DNA of 33,322 bases from Thermoclostridium caenicola (GTDB taxonomy: Bacteria; Bacillota; Clostridia; DSM-8532). The stretch is from NCBI RefSeq assembly GCF_900142095.1, contig NZ_FQZP01000027.1, forward strand, positions 1 to 33,322, given 5' to 3'. This document shows, piece by piece, positions 8,664 to 17,032 of this stretch (the stretch's first letter is position 1; the number at the start of each line of letters is the position of its first letter). Position numbers and translations under genes: made by a program. The notes under the pieces were generated by a model that ran no database searches, was not told where the DNA came from, and worked only from the letters and a program-made list of their open reading frames with translations.

Positions 8664-9107
8664 TTATGCCAATAAGCTTTTGACTATTTCGTTGACAACG
8701 GTACCGTCTGCTTTGCCTTTCACCTTCGGCATGACTGCTTTCATGACCTTGCCCATATCCTTCAGTGAAAGCGCACCTGTTTCCGCTATGGTCTCCCTGA
8801 TAATGGCCTCCAGTTCATCCCTGGTCAATTGCTTGGGCATGTACTCAAGGATGATTTCGATTTCCCTTTCGGCCTTCTCTTTCATATCGGCTCGCCCGCT
8901 ATTTTCTATTTCGGATAATGCGTCGCGTCTGTTCTTGAGCTCTCGGGCAAGGATTTCGGATATCTCGTCGTCGCCAAGGACGACTTTCTTATCCTTTTCG
9001 ACCTGAAGAATGGCGGAACGAATCAGTTGGATGGTATCCTTCCTGACATTGTCCTTGGCCTTCATCGCTTCCTTCAGATCATTCAAAAGCCTTTCTTTCA
9101 GGGACAT
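8664..9107 (-). CDS. yqeY: GatB/YqeY domain protein
   Basis: The 147-residue, helical, soluble protein matches the YqeY family, which shares a domain with the tail of the GatB subunit of the tRNA-dependent amidotransferase and is thought to bind tRNA-like ligands. Recognisable stretches are LKEAMKAKD, the central YMPKQL and the C-terminal KGKADGTVVNEIVK. No catalytic site is known. It starts 15 bases after rpsU, and its ribosome site AAGGAGG overlaps the rpsU stop codon, so the pair is one operon, as in most Bacillota. The stem-loop at 8617-8645 ends the unit. Confidence 0.93.
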   Translation of the reverse strand: MSLKERLLNDLKEAMKAKDNVRKDTIQLIRSAILQVEKDKKVVLGDDEISEILARELKNRRDALSEIENSGRADMKEKAEREIEIILEYMPKQLTRDELEAIIRETIAETGALSLKDMGKVMKAVMPKVKGKADGTVVNEIVKSLLA

Positions 9108-9122
9108 GTAATTTGTCCCTCC

Positions 9123-9299
9123 TTACTTCGACTTTCTCTTCCTCGCAGCTTCAGACTTCTTCTTACGCCTTACACTGGGCTTCACATAGTGTTCTCTCTT
9201 TCTGACTTCGGCGAGAACACCTGCCTTAGCACACTGCCTCTTAAACCTTCTCAGCGCACTGTCGAGGGTTTCGTTCTCTTTAACCTTGACTTCAGACAC
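9123..9299 (-). CDS. rpsU: 30S ribosomal protein S21
   Basis: This 58-residue, strongly basic gene is short and easy to miss. The product reads (M)[18 protein letters not shown] followed by a Lys/Arg-rich tail ending KRKSK, the classic bS21 pattern of an N-terminal strand and two basic helices. S21 binds near the anti-Shine-Dalgarno end of 16S rRNA and helps initiation. The start is GTG (9299), with GGAGG 7 bases upstream, and family alignment requires this frame. An out-of-frame ATG overlaps it by one base (ATGTG). A strong promoter lies at 9390-9419 and yqeY follows at once. Confidence 0.97.
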   Translation of the reverse strand: MSEVKVKENETLDSALRRFKRQCAKAGVLAEVRKREHYVKPSVRRKKKSEAARKRKSK

Positions 9300-9389
9300 A
9301 TCTATCCCTCCCCTCTGTTACGACATAGCCGTGCCGGGGGATTTATCCGTTCAGACGAATGGTAAATACCAAGTAACAGCACGTATTAT

Positions 9390-9419
9390 ATTATATAATA
9401 GCGCCATAAACAGCGTCAA
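9390..9419 (-). promoter_or_regulatory. Sigma-A-type promoter of rpsU-yqeY
   Basis: TTGACG and a perfect TATAAT are separated by 18 bases on the minus strand. The leader to the rpsU GTG is about 80 bases. It lies downstream of the HIT gene, so rpsU-yqeY can be transcribed independently of alaS-HIT. Confidence 0.8.
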
Positions 9420-9496
9420 CATATTTTTCCGAGCATGCGCATCGAATCAGCATGCTTCACCATCTTCCGGCATGTTTCTGTGGGTGTTTTCGCCGA

Positions 9497-9844
9497 TCAG
9501 ATGATCTTTTCACCCATCTTGATGCCGCCAAGGACATGGTAGTGCAGGTGCATGACGGTCTGCCCCGCATCGGAACCGCAGTTGACGATCACGCGATAGC
9601 CCTTGTCCTTGATACCGGTAAGCTCTGCAACCTTCTGAATGGCCTTGTGGACGGGGACCACAGCCTGGATGTTCCCTTCATCCAGCGCTTCAAGGCTTTC
9701 AATATGCTGCTTGGGCACCACCAGGACATGAACCGGCGCCGCAGGATTGATATCCTTGAAGGCCAGAACGTATTCATCCTCATAGACCTTGGCTGACGGA
9801 ATTTCTCCCCTGATGATTTTGCAGAAAATGCAGTTCTCTGCCAT
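9497..9844 (-). CDS. HIT family nucleotide-binding protein (HINT-like)
   Basis: The 115-residue protein has the histidine-triad motif HLHYHVLGG near the C-terminus, with the catalytic middle histidine, and an N-terminal CIFC pair that binds zinc with later residues. This is the HINT branch, which hydrolyses nucleoside phosphoramidates such as aminoacyl-AMP adducts. The start ATG at 9844 (MAENCIFC) has AAGGAG 8 bases upstream; an in-frame GTG three codons earlier would sit almost on that ribosome site. It follows alaS by 45 bases in the same direction, and removal of aminoacyl-adenylates would fit beside a tRNA synthetase, although that link is inference. Confidence 0.93.
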   Translation of the reverse strand: MAENCIFCKIIRGEIPSAKVYEDEYVLAFKDINPAAPVHVLVVPKQHIESLEALDEGNIQAVVPVHKAIQKVAELTGIKDKGYRVIVNCGSDAGQTVMHLHYHVLGGIKMGEKII

Positions 9845-9889
9845 CTGGCTCACTCCTTATTCGGTATGCTTGGTTATTGTTCCATTCTC

Positions 9890-12529
9890 CTATTTTATCA
9901 TTTCCGCTGCCTTATCTCGGGCGATTCTGAGCGCCTCATCCATGCCTGCGGGGTTCTTGCCGCCGGCCTGGGCCATGTCGGGACGCCCGCCGCCACCGCC
10001 GCCGCATGCCGCTGCCGCTTCCTTGATGATCTGGCCGCAATGGATGCCGCGGGATACCGCGTCCTGGGTGGCAGATACGATGAGGTTCACCTTTTCATCC
10101 TTGCTGGAGACGAGGATGACCACTCCGGAGCCCAGCTTGTCCCTGATGGAGTCCGAAGCGTTCCGGAGGGCGTTCATGTCCATATCCCCCATCCTGGCCG
10201 CCACAATCTTAAGCCCCTTCACATCCTGCGCACCGGCGATGATGCTGTCCAGGGAGCCCTTCAGCATCTTGCTGTTCAGTTGCTCGATCTCTTTCTTCAG
10301 ATGCTTGATCTCATCGGACAGGTTTTCAATCTTGTGCTGCAGTTCCTCGGGCGAGGATTTGGCCGCTTCCGCCGCCTTCTTCAGCATATCCTCGCGGCTC
10401 TTGAAATACGCGAGGGCATTGAAACCTGTCAGCGCCTCAATTCTCCTCACGCCTGCCGAAATACCGCTTTCACCGAGAATCTTGAAGAGGCCGGCCTGAC
10501 CGGTGAACTTCAGGTGCGTGCCGCCGCAGAGCTCCTTGCTATAGGATCCAACCGAGACCACCCGTACCATGTCCTTGTACTTTTCACCGAACAGAGCCAT
10601 GGCTCCGGACTTCCTGGCCTCTTCCACCGGCATTTCCTCCACGGTTACCGGGATGTTCTCAAGGATCTTCTCATTGATCTCCTTCTCGATCCTGTCCAGC
10701 TGCTCCGGCTCAATGGCGGAGAAATGGGTGAAGTCGAAGCGGAGCCTTTCAGGCGTGACAAGGGATCCAGCCTGGTTGACATGATCGCCCAGCACGTTCT
10801 TCAGGGCCTTGTGGAGCAGGTGGGTAGCGGTATGGTTCCTGGCTGTTGCCAGGCGATTTTCCACATCTATGGATGCCTTAACCCTGTCTCCCACCATGGC
10901 GCTTCCCGAGATCACCTTGCCGATGTGGAGATACTTGTCATCGGTTGTCTTGGTACAGGATGTAACCTCCATCCTGAAGCTGTCGTTGCTGATGATGCCC
11001 GTATCGCCCACCTGGCCGCCGCTTTCCGCATAGAATGGGGTTTTGTCCAGGATCAGGGTCACCTGGTCATCCTGCTGGGCCGATTCAACCAGGGCATCGT
11101 TCATAAGGATATACAGGATCTCGGCATCGCATTCATACTCCGTATACCCCACAAACTGGGTAGGTATGTTCTTATCCGTTCCTTCAAACAGATCCTTTTC
11201 CCAGGCCGATCCCACGCGGCTCTTGTGAGCCTCGCGAGCTTTTTCCTTCTGCTTGGCCATCTCCTTATGGAATCCCTCTTCATCGATGGCAATACCTTTT
11301 TCCGATGCGATCTCGCGGGTCAGATCCAGCGGGAATCCATAAGTATCATGGAGCTTAAACACCATTTCGCCCGTCAGCATGTTGGAGCCATTGCTTTTCA
11401 CCTGTTCCAGGTATTCTTCCAGGATGCTGGTTCCCTGGTCGATGGTGGCATAGAAACGCTCCTCTTCCAGGCTGATAACCTTGCGGATGTAATCCCGCTT
11501 CTCTTTCAGGTTGGGATAGGCATCGCCGAAGCATTCAATGACCTTGTCGGCGATATCGGCCATGAACAGTTCGTTGATGCCCAAAAGGCGCCCGTGGCGA
11601 GCCGCACGGCGCAGAAGCCTGCGAAGCACATATCCGCGTCCCTCATTGGAAGGGAGAATGCCGTCGGATACCATCATGGTCACGCTGCGGGCATGGTCGG
11701 TAATCACGCGGATGGAGACATCCTTCTTGTATTCTTTCCCGTATTCCACCCCTGCCTTGGCACAGACCGCATCCAGGATGGCACGGATGGCATCCACCTC
11801 AAAAATGCTGTCCACGCCCTGCATCACGCAGGCCAGGCGCTCAAGGCCCATGCCCGTGTCGATGTTCTTGTTTTTCAGGGGCACATATGAACCGTCTTCC
11901 TGCCGGTCAAACTGGGTGAACACATTGTTCCAGACCTCAATGAAGCGGTCACAGTCACAGCCAACCGTGCAGTCCGGCTTGCCGCAGCCCTTGTCCGGAC
12001 CGCGGTCGAAATAGATCTCTGAACAGGGACCGCAGGGGCCGGTTCCGTGTTCCCAGAAGTTATCCTTCTTGCCGAACCTGAAGATTTTCTCGTGGGGCAG
12101 CCCAACGTCCTTGTGCCATATATCGTAAGCCTCGTCGTCTTCTTCATAGACCGATACAAACAAACGCTCTTCGGGAATCTCGAGGACCTTGGTCATGAAT
12201 TCCCATGCCCAGGGTATGGCTTCCTTCTTGAAATAATCGCCGAAGGAGAAGTTCCCCAGCATCTCAAAGAAAGTCCCATGGCGCGATGTCTTTCCCACAT
12301 TCTCAATATCGGGTGTGCGGATGCACTTCTGGCATGTGGTCACACGCTTGCTGGGGGGCTTTTCAAGCCCGGAAAAATAAGGCTTCAGCGGCGTCATTCC
12401 CGCGTTGATCAGCAGAATGCTGGGGTCGTTGACGGGAACCAGCGAAAAGCTGGGAAGCCGCAGATGCCCTTTGCTTTCAAAGAATGACAGATACATTTCT
12501 CTGAGTTCATTCATTCCATATTTGCGCAT
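9890..12529 (-). CDS. alaS: Alanyl-tRNA synthetase
   Basis: The full-length 879-residue class II synthetase charges tRNA-Ala. The catalytic core begins with MNELREMYLSFFESKGH and includes the motif 2 region (RHGTFFEMLGNFSFGDYF). The editing domain has HTATHLLHKAL and the zinc-site partner CGGTHL, so mischarged Ser and Gly can be removed. The C-Ala/DHHA1 tail ends in the glycine run before RPDMAQAGG. The ATG has GAGGT about 10 bases upstream. A promoter at 12667-12696 leaves a leader of about 130 bases. That leader has no T-box (no TGGNACCGCG-type bulge sequence), which is notable because many Bacillota synthetase genes have one. HIT follows in the same unit. Confidence 0.98.
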   Translation of the reverse strand: MRKYGMNELREMYLSFFESKGHLRLPSFSLVPVNDPSILLINAGMTPLKPYFSGLEKPPSKRVTTCQKCIRTPDIENVGKTSRHGTFFEMLGNFSFGDYFKKEAIPWAWEFMTKVLEIPEERLFVSVYEEDDEAYDIWHKDVGLPHEKIFRFGKKDNFWEHGTGPCGPCSEIYFDRGPDKGCGKPDCTVGCDCDRFIEVWNNVFTQFDRQEDGSYVPLKNKNIDTGMGLERLACVMQGVDSIFEVDAIRAILDAVCAKAGVEYGKEYKKDVSIRVITDHARSVTMMVSDGILPSNEGRGYVLRRLLRRAARHGRLLGINELFMADIADKVIECFGDAYPNLKEKRDYIRKVISLEEERFYATIDQGTSILEEYLEQVKSNGSNMLTGEMVFKLHDTYGFPLDLTREIASEKGIAIDEEGFHKEMAKQKEKAREAHKSRVGSAWEKDLFEGTDKNIPTQFVGYTEYECDAEILYILMNDALVESAQQDDQVTLILDKTPFYAESGGQVGDTGIISNDSFRMEVTSCTKTTDDKYLHIGKVISGSAMVGDRVKASIDVENRLATARNHTATHLLHKALKNVLGDHVNQAGSLVTPERLRFDFTHFSAIEPEQLDRIEKEINEKILENIPVTVEEMPVEEARKSGAMALFGEKYKDMVRVVSVGSYSKELCGGTHLKFTGQAGLFKILGESGISAGVRRIEALTGFNALAYFKSREDMLKKAAEAAKSSPEELQHKIENLSDEIKHLKKEIEQLNSKMLKGSLDSIIAGAQDVKGLKIVAARMGDMDMNALRNASDSIRDKLGSGVVILVSSKDEKVNLIVSATQDAVSRGIHCGQIIKEAAAACGGGGGGRPDMAQAGGKNPAGMDEALRIARDKAAEMIK

Positions 12530-12666
12530 GTGTCTCTACCTCTTTCAGCATAAACATGGCAGGTTCACCCCTGTACCGAAAAAAACGGGCTTGAAGCAAA
12601 CCATGCCATTCTTCGCAGGATGTATGATGATACTGTACCATAATGTACCGTAATAGACTCCAGTTT

Positions 12667-12696
12667 AGTATATCCAATGCACCTCGGCAGCGTCAA
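12667..12696 (-). promoter_or_regulatory. Sigma-A-type promoter of alaS
   Basis: TTGACG and TATACT are 18 bases apart on the minus strand. This gives a leader of about 130 bases with a T7 run near 12590 but no T-box motif. Confidence 0.7.
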
Positions 12697-12751
12697 GCCA
12701 TACGGCGCAAGACTGTTCCCGTCCTGCAGCTGTTTTCCCAGAAGCTTTCCC

Positions 12752-13774
12752 TTACCTTACCGGAAAATCAAAATAGGTGTCCGGATAAGGTTCATCTTTG
12801 AGCCCGTAATGCCACCATTCCTTTGGGTGTGGCTTAAACCCGGCCTCGACCATGGCCTCCTTAAGGATGTTCCTGTTTTTCTCCTGCTCGGGCGTAACCA
12901 ATGGGGAGCCATGATGCGAGATCTCCCCGAGGTAATCAAAACCGCTGCCCATATCAACTTCTTCACCCGTTGAGATGTCCACCAGCGTCAGGTCGACCGT
13001 ACTGCCCCTTGAATGGCCAGATCGTTTTGCCAGGTAACTCAGCCTGAACAAATCAGCCTTGTCCACATCTGGATAGTATTTTTCCTTCATCCTGGTATCA
13101 TTGGGTTCCTGGGCCCAGCGTATGAAATGGTTGACAGCCCGTTGCGGACGATATGCATCAAAGATTTTTATGTAATATCCTTTTTCGTGCAAAATGTCTG
13201 CCGCTTTCTTCAAGGCCCAGGCTGCCTCCTCGGCAAGTATGGCCTTTGGCGCTTCGTATCCGTCAATAACCGCACCGACAAAATTATCCTCGCTGCAATA
13301 CCGGATTTCGAGCTGCGCTGTCGGGATGATATCCGTAACATACACGAACCCATCCGGAAGGGTATACTGGTCCGGTTCCGGATCAGGATTGGATGCAGTA
13401 TCCCCACTTGTCTCCGGGGTCGTCCCCGATAAAGATGCAGAGTCAGGGGCGAACACCATGCCATTCTCAGGCGGCAAGCCGGACGATGATGGCATGTCGG
13501 GTTCGTATGCTTCATCAGGCCTGGATACTATACCGGGGGTCGACATTTCATGAACGGATGTTGCTGCGCCGGGTGTGGATGCCGTATCAGGAGCAGATGG
13601 TGCAACAGGTATAGAAGTTGTGCCAGGTTCATCGGCCTGATAAGGTTCAGCAAGAGATGCGGGCACAGTTGTGCCCGAGCCGGATGTATTTGCCGGTTCC
13701 ACATCTGAAACACATGATGTGAGAAGAATCAATATGGCAAGAATAACCAAATGCAAATTCCTGCGCTTTATCAT
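12752..13774 (-). CDS. VanX-type D-Ala-D-Ala dipeptidase on a lipoprotein anchor
   Basis: The 340-residue protein has a signal peptide with lipobox LLTSC (Cys21), then about 115 residues of Pro/Ser/Thr/Ala/Asp-rich linker (22-138), then an M15D peptidase domain. The zinc and catalytic residues seen in VanX are present with the same spacing: Arg209 (AYRP), His254 and Asp261 (SGHSRGSTVD), Glu319 and His322 (EWWHY). The domain should cleave D-alanyl-D-alanine. Being lipid-anchored outside the cell, it more likely recycles or trims free dipeptide from wall turnover than confers vancomycin resistance, and no vanH/vanA homologues are nearby. The ATG at 13774 has GAGGAG 7 bases upstream; the frame stays open to 14026 but those upstream codons do not look coding. 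Downstream, no clear terminator. Confidence 0.88.
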   Translation of the reverse strand: MIKRRNLHLVILAILILLTSCVSDVEPANTSGSGTTVPASLAEPYQADEPGTTSIPVAPSAPDTASTPGAATSVHEMSTPGIVSRPDEAYEPDMPSSSGLPPENGMVFAPDSASLSGTTPETSGDTASNPDPEPDQYTLPDGFVYVTDIIPTAQLEIRYCSEDNFVGAVIDGYEAPKAILAEEAAWALKKAADILHEKGYYIKIFDAYRPQRAVNHFIRWAQEPNDTRMKEKYYPDVDKADLFRLSYLAKRSGHSRGSTVDLTLVDISTGEEVDMGSGFDYLGEISHHGSPLVTPEQEKNRNILKEAMVEAGFKPHPKEWWHYGLKDEPYPDTYFDFPVR

Positions 13775-14040
13775 AAACAGGCTCCTCATACCAGGGGGAC
13801 GATTATGGTATAAAAAGAGGACATACCGTTCTGAATCAATATCTTTATTATACCGGAATAATACTTTTCCTGGATACCACATCAAGCCTTCATGAAAACA
13901 CCCGATGATGGCATTAAGCCTTAAACTGATTCTGGACGCCAAAGATTGCATCCCGATTGATGAGCACACAGGCCATGGGGAGCTTGCCGAATCATCAGAC
14001 CTGTTACAGCAAAGAACAGTTCTCATGAGCTTATAAAGAC
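13775..14040. other. Non-coding region upstream of the dipeptidase gene
   Basis: About 270 bases with no convincing gene on either strand. It holds the candidate dipeptidase promoter, a near-palindrome TATTATACCGGAATAATA (13846-13863) lying over that promoter, and a GGTAT/ATACC inverted repeat near 13807-13827. No RNA gene was recognised. Confidence 0.5.
13858..13885 (-). promoter_or_regulatory. Candidate promoter of the dipeptidase gene
   Basis: TTGATG and TATTAT are 16 bases apart on the minus strand. A perfect TATAAT lies a little further down (13847-13852) but has no -35 at normal spacing. The two halves TATTAT/ATAATA also form an inverted repeat, so this could be an operator. Confidence 0.4.
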
Positions 14041-14070
14041 AAAAATAAAAGGAGCGAATCCCTTCGCCCC
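14041..14070 (-). terminator. Intrinsic terminator of the small membrane protein gene
   Basis: An 8-bp stem (14051-14058 with 14063-14070, one G-U pair) closes a 4-base loop and is followed on the minus strand by TTTTATTTTT. It lies 16 bases past the stop codon of the 58-residue gene. Confidence 0.85.
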
Positions 14071-14085
14071 CGTGGTTTTATGTTG

Positions 14086-14262
14086 CTATATCATTCTTGA
14101 AATGGACGATACAATGCGTCCTGCACTCCTTGATATATTTCTTCCGGCGCGGTTCATGGCCCGCAGGGAACGATTTATGTTGAAATTCTCTTCAGCCATC
14201 AGGGAAATGGCTGCTCCAACCAGGGCGCCCACAATAACGCCGCCTCCGAATCCAACCTTCAT
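14086..14262 (-). CDS. Small membrane protein, 58 residues, unknown function
   Basis: The short gene begins MKVGFGGGVIVGALVGAAIS, a glycine-rich GxxxG-type membrane helix, and continues with a basic, Arg/Ser/Asn-rich segment that would form an amphipathic helix (RSLRAMNRAGRNISRSAGRI). The pattern recalls YtxH-like small membrane proteins, but I do not recognise a family. Support comes from GGAGG 9 bases before the ATG, a strong terminator right after the stop, and its position as a self-contained unit divergent from the DUF1015 gene. Its promoter in the 142-base shared region is not clear. Confidence 0.72.
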   Translation of the reverse strand: MKVGFGGGVIVGALVGAAISLMAEENFNINRSLRAMNRAGRNISRSAGRIVSSISRMI

Positions 14263-14345
14263 GTCAGAATACCTCCATTCCTCAATGTATTATTAATCCT
14301 GTTCTGTAGTATTCCAAAAAACACATGGAGAATACTTTTATTTAT

Positions 14346-14374
14346 TTGACATATTTTTCAATATCAATTACAAT
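14346..14374 (+). promoter_or_regulatory. Strong sigma-A promoter of the DUF1015 gene
   Basis: A perfect TTGACA, a 17-base AT-rich spacer and TACAAT lie 30 bases ahead of the DUF1015 start codon, followed by AGGAGG. It is the best promoter match in the window. Confidence 0.85.
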
Positions 14375-14404
14375 CAGACTATCTTAGATAGGAGGCTTCA
14401 AAAG

Positions 14405-15757
14405 ATGATCAACAGACGCTTGGCAGAGAAGCTTAAGAACGACGTGGGCGTATCGGTGGCATCGGTCCTGCTACCTAAAAGCCAAATGGTTGACATGACA
14501 AAATGGTCCGTGGTGGCCTGCGATCAATATACTTCAGAGCAAAGCTACTGGGAAGAGGTCAAGGCTTTGGTCGGCGACAACCCTTCCACCCTTTGGCTCA
14601 TTTTCCCCGAAGCCTATCTGGAAACCGATGATGAAAACAGCAAGGCTGAACGCATCAAGGCCATACATGCCAAAATGGAAGAATATCTTAAGGATGGCCT
14701 GTTTGATGAACTTGAAGACACCGTCATCCTGGTGGAGCGCCAATTCCCCGGCGGCAACTCGCGGCACGGTTTAATCCTTGCGGTGGACCTGGAAAGATAT
14801 GATTACTCCGCCGGTTCCAGGAGCCTGATCCGGGCTACCGAAGGCACCATCCTGGAAAGGATACCGCCCCGCATCCGGATCCGCGAAAATGCTCCGCTGG
14901 AACTGCCCCATGTGCTGCTCCTGATCGACGACAGGAACGAAACGGTTATTGAACCGCTGTTCGCCCGGAAGGATCACTTTCCCAAGGTATATGACTTCCA
15001 GCTCATGAAGAAAGGCGGAAGCATCAGGGGCTGGGCCGTTCAGGATGAAGCCTGCATAGAAAACATCTACCAGGCGCTTCTCAGGCTTTCGGATCCCGGG
15101 TATTTTTCAGAAAAGTACGGTTTGACCGGGCAGCAGGCTCCCCTGCTTTTCGCCGTGGGCGACGGCAACCATTCCCTGGCCACGGCAAAGGCTTGCTGGG
15201 AAAAGCTGAAGGCGACACTTTCACCGGAAGAGCGGGAAAACCATCCGGCGCGCTTTGCGCTTGTGGAAGTGGTGAACCTGCATGATAAAGGCTTGATCTT
15301 CGAGCCCATCCACAGGATCCTCTTCCGGGTTGACAAGGACAGGTTCATCCAGGATTTCTGCCGTCATTACAACGCCCTGGGATGCAAGGCCTATGCAACG
15401 ACCGAAAAGCCTTCTGTTCCGCCCGGCAGCCATGTGATCGGCTATGTCTCGGAAGGCTCGGACGGCTATCTTGTGGTGGAAAAGCCTTCCGGCAACCTGG
15501 ACGTTGCCACGCTCCAGGGCTTTATCGATGTCTATCTTAAGGAGAACCCGGGAACGGCCGTAGATTATGTCCATGGCAGCGACGTGGTGGAAAGGCTTGG
15601 CCGCCAGAAAGGCAACATGGGCTTCTTCCTCTCCCCCATGGACAAGAACGAGCTGTTCAGAACCGTCATCCTGGACGGCGCTTTGCCGAGGAAGACCTTC
15701 TCCATGGGAGAAGCCAATGAAAAACGCTTCTATCTTGAAGCCAGGAGAATCCGATAA
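14405..15757 (+). CDS. DUF1015 family protein
   Basis: A 450-residue soluble protein of the DUF1015 family, found widely in bacteria and often near serine or phosphoserine metabolism genes; no reaction is firmly established for it. The conserved core motif GDGNHSLATAK (about residue 253) and the stretches WSVVACDQYTSE and HVLLLIDDRNETVIEP are visible. Length is normal for the family. AGGAGG lies 9 bases ahead of the ATG, and a perfect -35 promoter drives it as a single gene. It is the only plus-strand gene in the left 24 kb and faces the sigF operon across a shared terminator. Confidence 0.88.
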   Translation: MINRRLAEKLKNDVGVSVASVLLPKSQMVDMTKWSVVACDQYTSEQSYWEEVKALVGDNPSTLWLIFPEAYLETDDENSKAERIKAIHAKMEEYLKDGLFDELEDTVILVERQFPGGNSRHGLILAVDLERYDYSAGSRSLIRATEGTILERIPPRIRIRENAPLELPHVLLLIDDRNETVIEPLFARKDHFPKVYDFQLMKKGGSIRGWAVQDEACIENIYQALLRLSDPGYFSEKYGLTGQQAPLLFAVGDGNHSLATAKACWEKLKATLSPEERENHPARFALVEVVNLHDKGLIFEPIHRILFRVDKDRFIQDFCRHYNALGCKAYATTEKPSVPPGSHVIGYVSEGSDGYLVVEKPSGNLDVATLQGFIDVYLKENPGTAVDYVHGSDVVERLGRQKGNMGFFLSPMDKNELFRTVILDGALPRKTFSMGEANEKRFYLEARRIR

Positions 15758-15796
15758 ATTTCAATGTGAGCAGCCTTTTACATAGCAACAGGATAT

Positions 15797-15834
15797 GAAA
15801 AAGGGCGTTGTGCGAGGCACCGCCCTTTCTTGCT
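15797..15834. terminator. Bidirectional terminator between DUF1015 gene and sigF
   Basis: AAAGGGCG pairs with CGCCCTTT, with an inner GTGC/GCAC stem and a GAG loop. T-runs follow on both strands (TTTCTT on plus, TTTTT on minus), so it can end both convergent units. It overlaps the sigF stop codon. Confidence 0.85.
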
Positions 15835-16567
15835 ATCCTTCCAGCTTGCTTTTCAGCATATCCAGGATCTTCTTTTCCAGCCTGGATACCTGCACCTGGG
15901 ATATGCCCAGCTTCTTGGCCACATTCTGCTGGGTCTGCCCCCAGTAGTAGCGCAGCCAAATCAGCCGCTTATCCCTTGTGCTCAGTTGCCTGAGGGCGTT
16001 ATAGAGGGAGATTCTCTCTACCCTGTCGGCCTCATCATTGGCATGCGCTGCGATAATCCGGTCAATCAGCCGGTTCTCCGATCCCTCGTCATCCTCAAAC
16101 TCCCGGAACAGTGACTCGGGCGCCCGTGAAGCTTCCAGGGCATGAACGACGGTTTCCGCCTCCTCTCCCAGGGCATTGGCAAGTTCATTGATGGTGGGCG
16201 GCCTGCCCAATTCCTGTTCAAGCTTTTCGCCCACATCCCTTGCCTTCAGGGACAGCTCCTTCAGGCTCCGGCTGACCTTGATGGCACCGTCGTCCCTGAA
16301 ATAGCGCCGTATTTCGCCCAGGATCATGGGGACCGCATAGGTGGAAAAACGGACATTGAAAGAGGGATCGAATTTGTCAACCGCCTTTATCAGGCCGATG
16401 CAGCCAATCTGAAACAGATCCTCGGTCTCCACATTCCTGTTTTTGAATCGGCGGACAACGCTCCAAACCAACCCGGTATTCTTGTCAATAATGGCACTGC
16501 GGGCTTCCTTGTCGCCCTGCTGGGCTTTTTTTATGAGCTCGATGATTTTTTCATCGCTATAGTCCAT
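15833..16567 (-). CDS. sigF: Forespore sigma factor F (SpoIIAC)
   Basis: The 244-residue sigma-70 family factor directs early forespore transcription. Region 2 (about 35-105) has the core-binding and -10 recognition stretches LFQIGCIGLIKAVDKFDP and FSTYAVPMILGEIRRYFRDD. Region 3 lies near 118-165, and region 4 (about 195-240) ends in the helix-turn-helix TQQNVAKKLGISQVQVSRLE. Identity as F rather than G rests on its place directly after spoIIAA-spoIIAB (7-base gap). It would be held inactive by SpoIIAB until forespore formation. The ribosome site (AGGTAGG, 6 bases) is moderate. A bidirectional terminator ends the operon. The spoVA genes that can follow sigF elsewhere are not here. Confidence 0.95.
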   Translation of the reverse strand: MDYSDEKIIELIKKAQQGDKEARSAIIDKNTGLVWSVVRRFKNRNVETEDLFQIGCIGLIKAVDKFDPSFNVRFSTYAVPMILGEIRRYFRDDGAIKVSRSLKELSLKARDVGEKLEQELGRPPTINELANALGEEAETVVHALEASRAPESLFREFEDDEGSENRLIDRIIAAHANDEADRVERISLYNALRQLSTRDKRLIWLRYYWGQTQQNVAKKLGISQVQVSRLEKKILDMLKSKLEG

Positions 16568-16574
16568 AACAAGC

Positions 16575-17003
16575 CTACCTGTTTTTCAGTTTCTTCGTCA
16601 TGCGTACCTTCGTGCCCTGACCCGGTTTGGACTCTACCTCCAGGCTGTCCATAAAGGTTTCCATCACCGTGAACCCCATGCCGGTCCGCTCCAAATCAGG
16701 CCTGGTTGTAAACAGGGGTGTTTTGGCCTTTTCCACGTCTTCGATCCCTTTGCCGAAATCCTCGACGGTGATCTCGATGAAGTCGGGATACAGGACGCAG
16801 CTTAAGACAACCATGCCTTCTTCTTCCCCGTAGCCATGGATGATGGCGTTGGTAACGGCTTCAGAAACCGCGGTCCTGATATCGGCAAGCACCTCGATGG
16901 ATGGATCAACCTGGGCCGCAAAGGACGCGGCAACCACCCTGGCAAAGGATTCATTAACCGATTTGCTGAGGAATTCCGTTCTCATCTTGTTTATGGGTTC
17001 CAT
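16575..17003 (-). CDS. spoIIAB: Anti-sigma F factor / serine kinase SpoIIAB
   Basis: The 142-residue GHKL-fold kinase binds and inhibits sigma F and phosphorylates SpoIIAA. The ATP site is complete: N-box EAVTNAIIHGY with Glu48 and Asn52, G1 box DFGKGIED (82-89), G2 box TGMGFTVME (108-116) and a final GTKV. Length is normal. It starts 29 bases after spoIIAA and ends 7 bases before sigF, the standard order. Confidence 0.96.
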   Translation of the reverse strand: MEPINKMRTEFLSKSVNESFARVVAASFAAQVDPSIEVLADIRTAVSEAVTNAIIHGYGEEEGMVVLSCVLYPDFIEITVEDFGKGIEDVEKAKTPLFTTRPDLERTGMGFTVMETFMDSLEVESKPGQGTKVRMTKKLKNR

Positions 17004-17032
17004 GACTCAAAACCTCACAATACATTTGAAAA

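Noticed and set aside
9424-9466. Terminator after the HIT gene
   Set aside because: The AGCATGC/GCATGCT stem lacks a T-run on the minus strand, so it is not a standard intrinsic terminator.
9866-11890. 674-residue frame on the plus strand over alaS
   Set aside because: It is antisense to a full-length, well-conserved alaS, has no ribosome site and a composition typical of an opposite-strand shadow.
12530-12666. T-box riboswitch in the alaS leader
   Set aside because: The leader lacks the conserved T-box bulge sequence and a specifier-loop structure; only a T-run is present.
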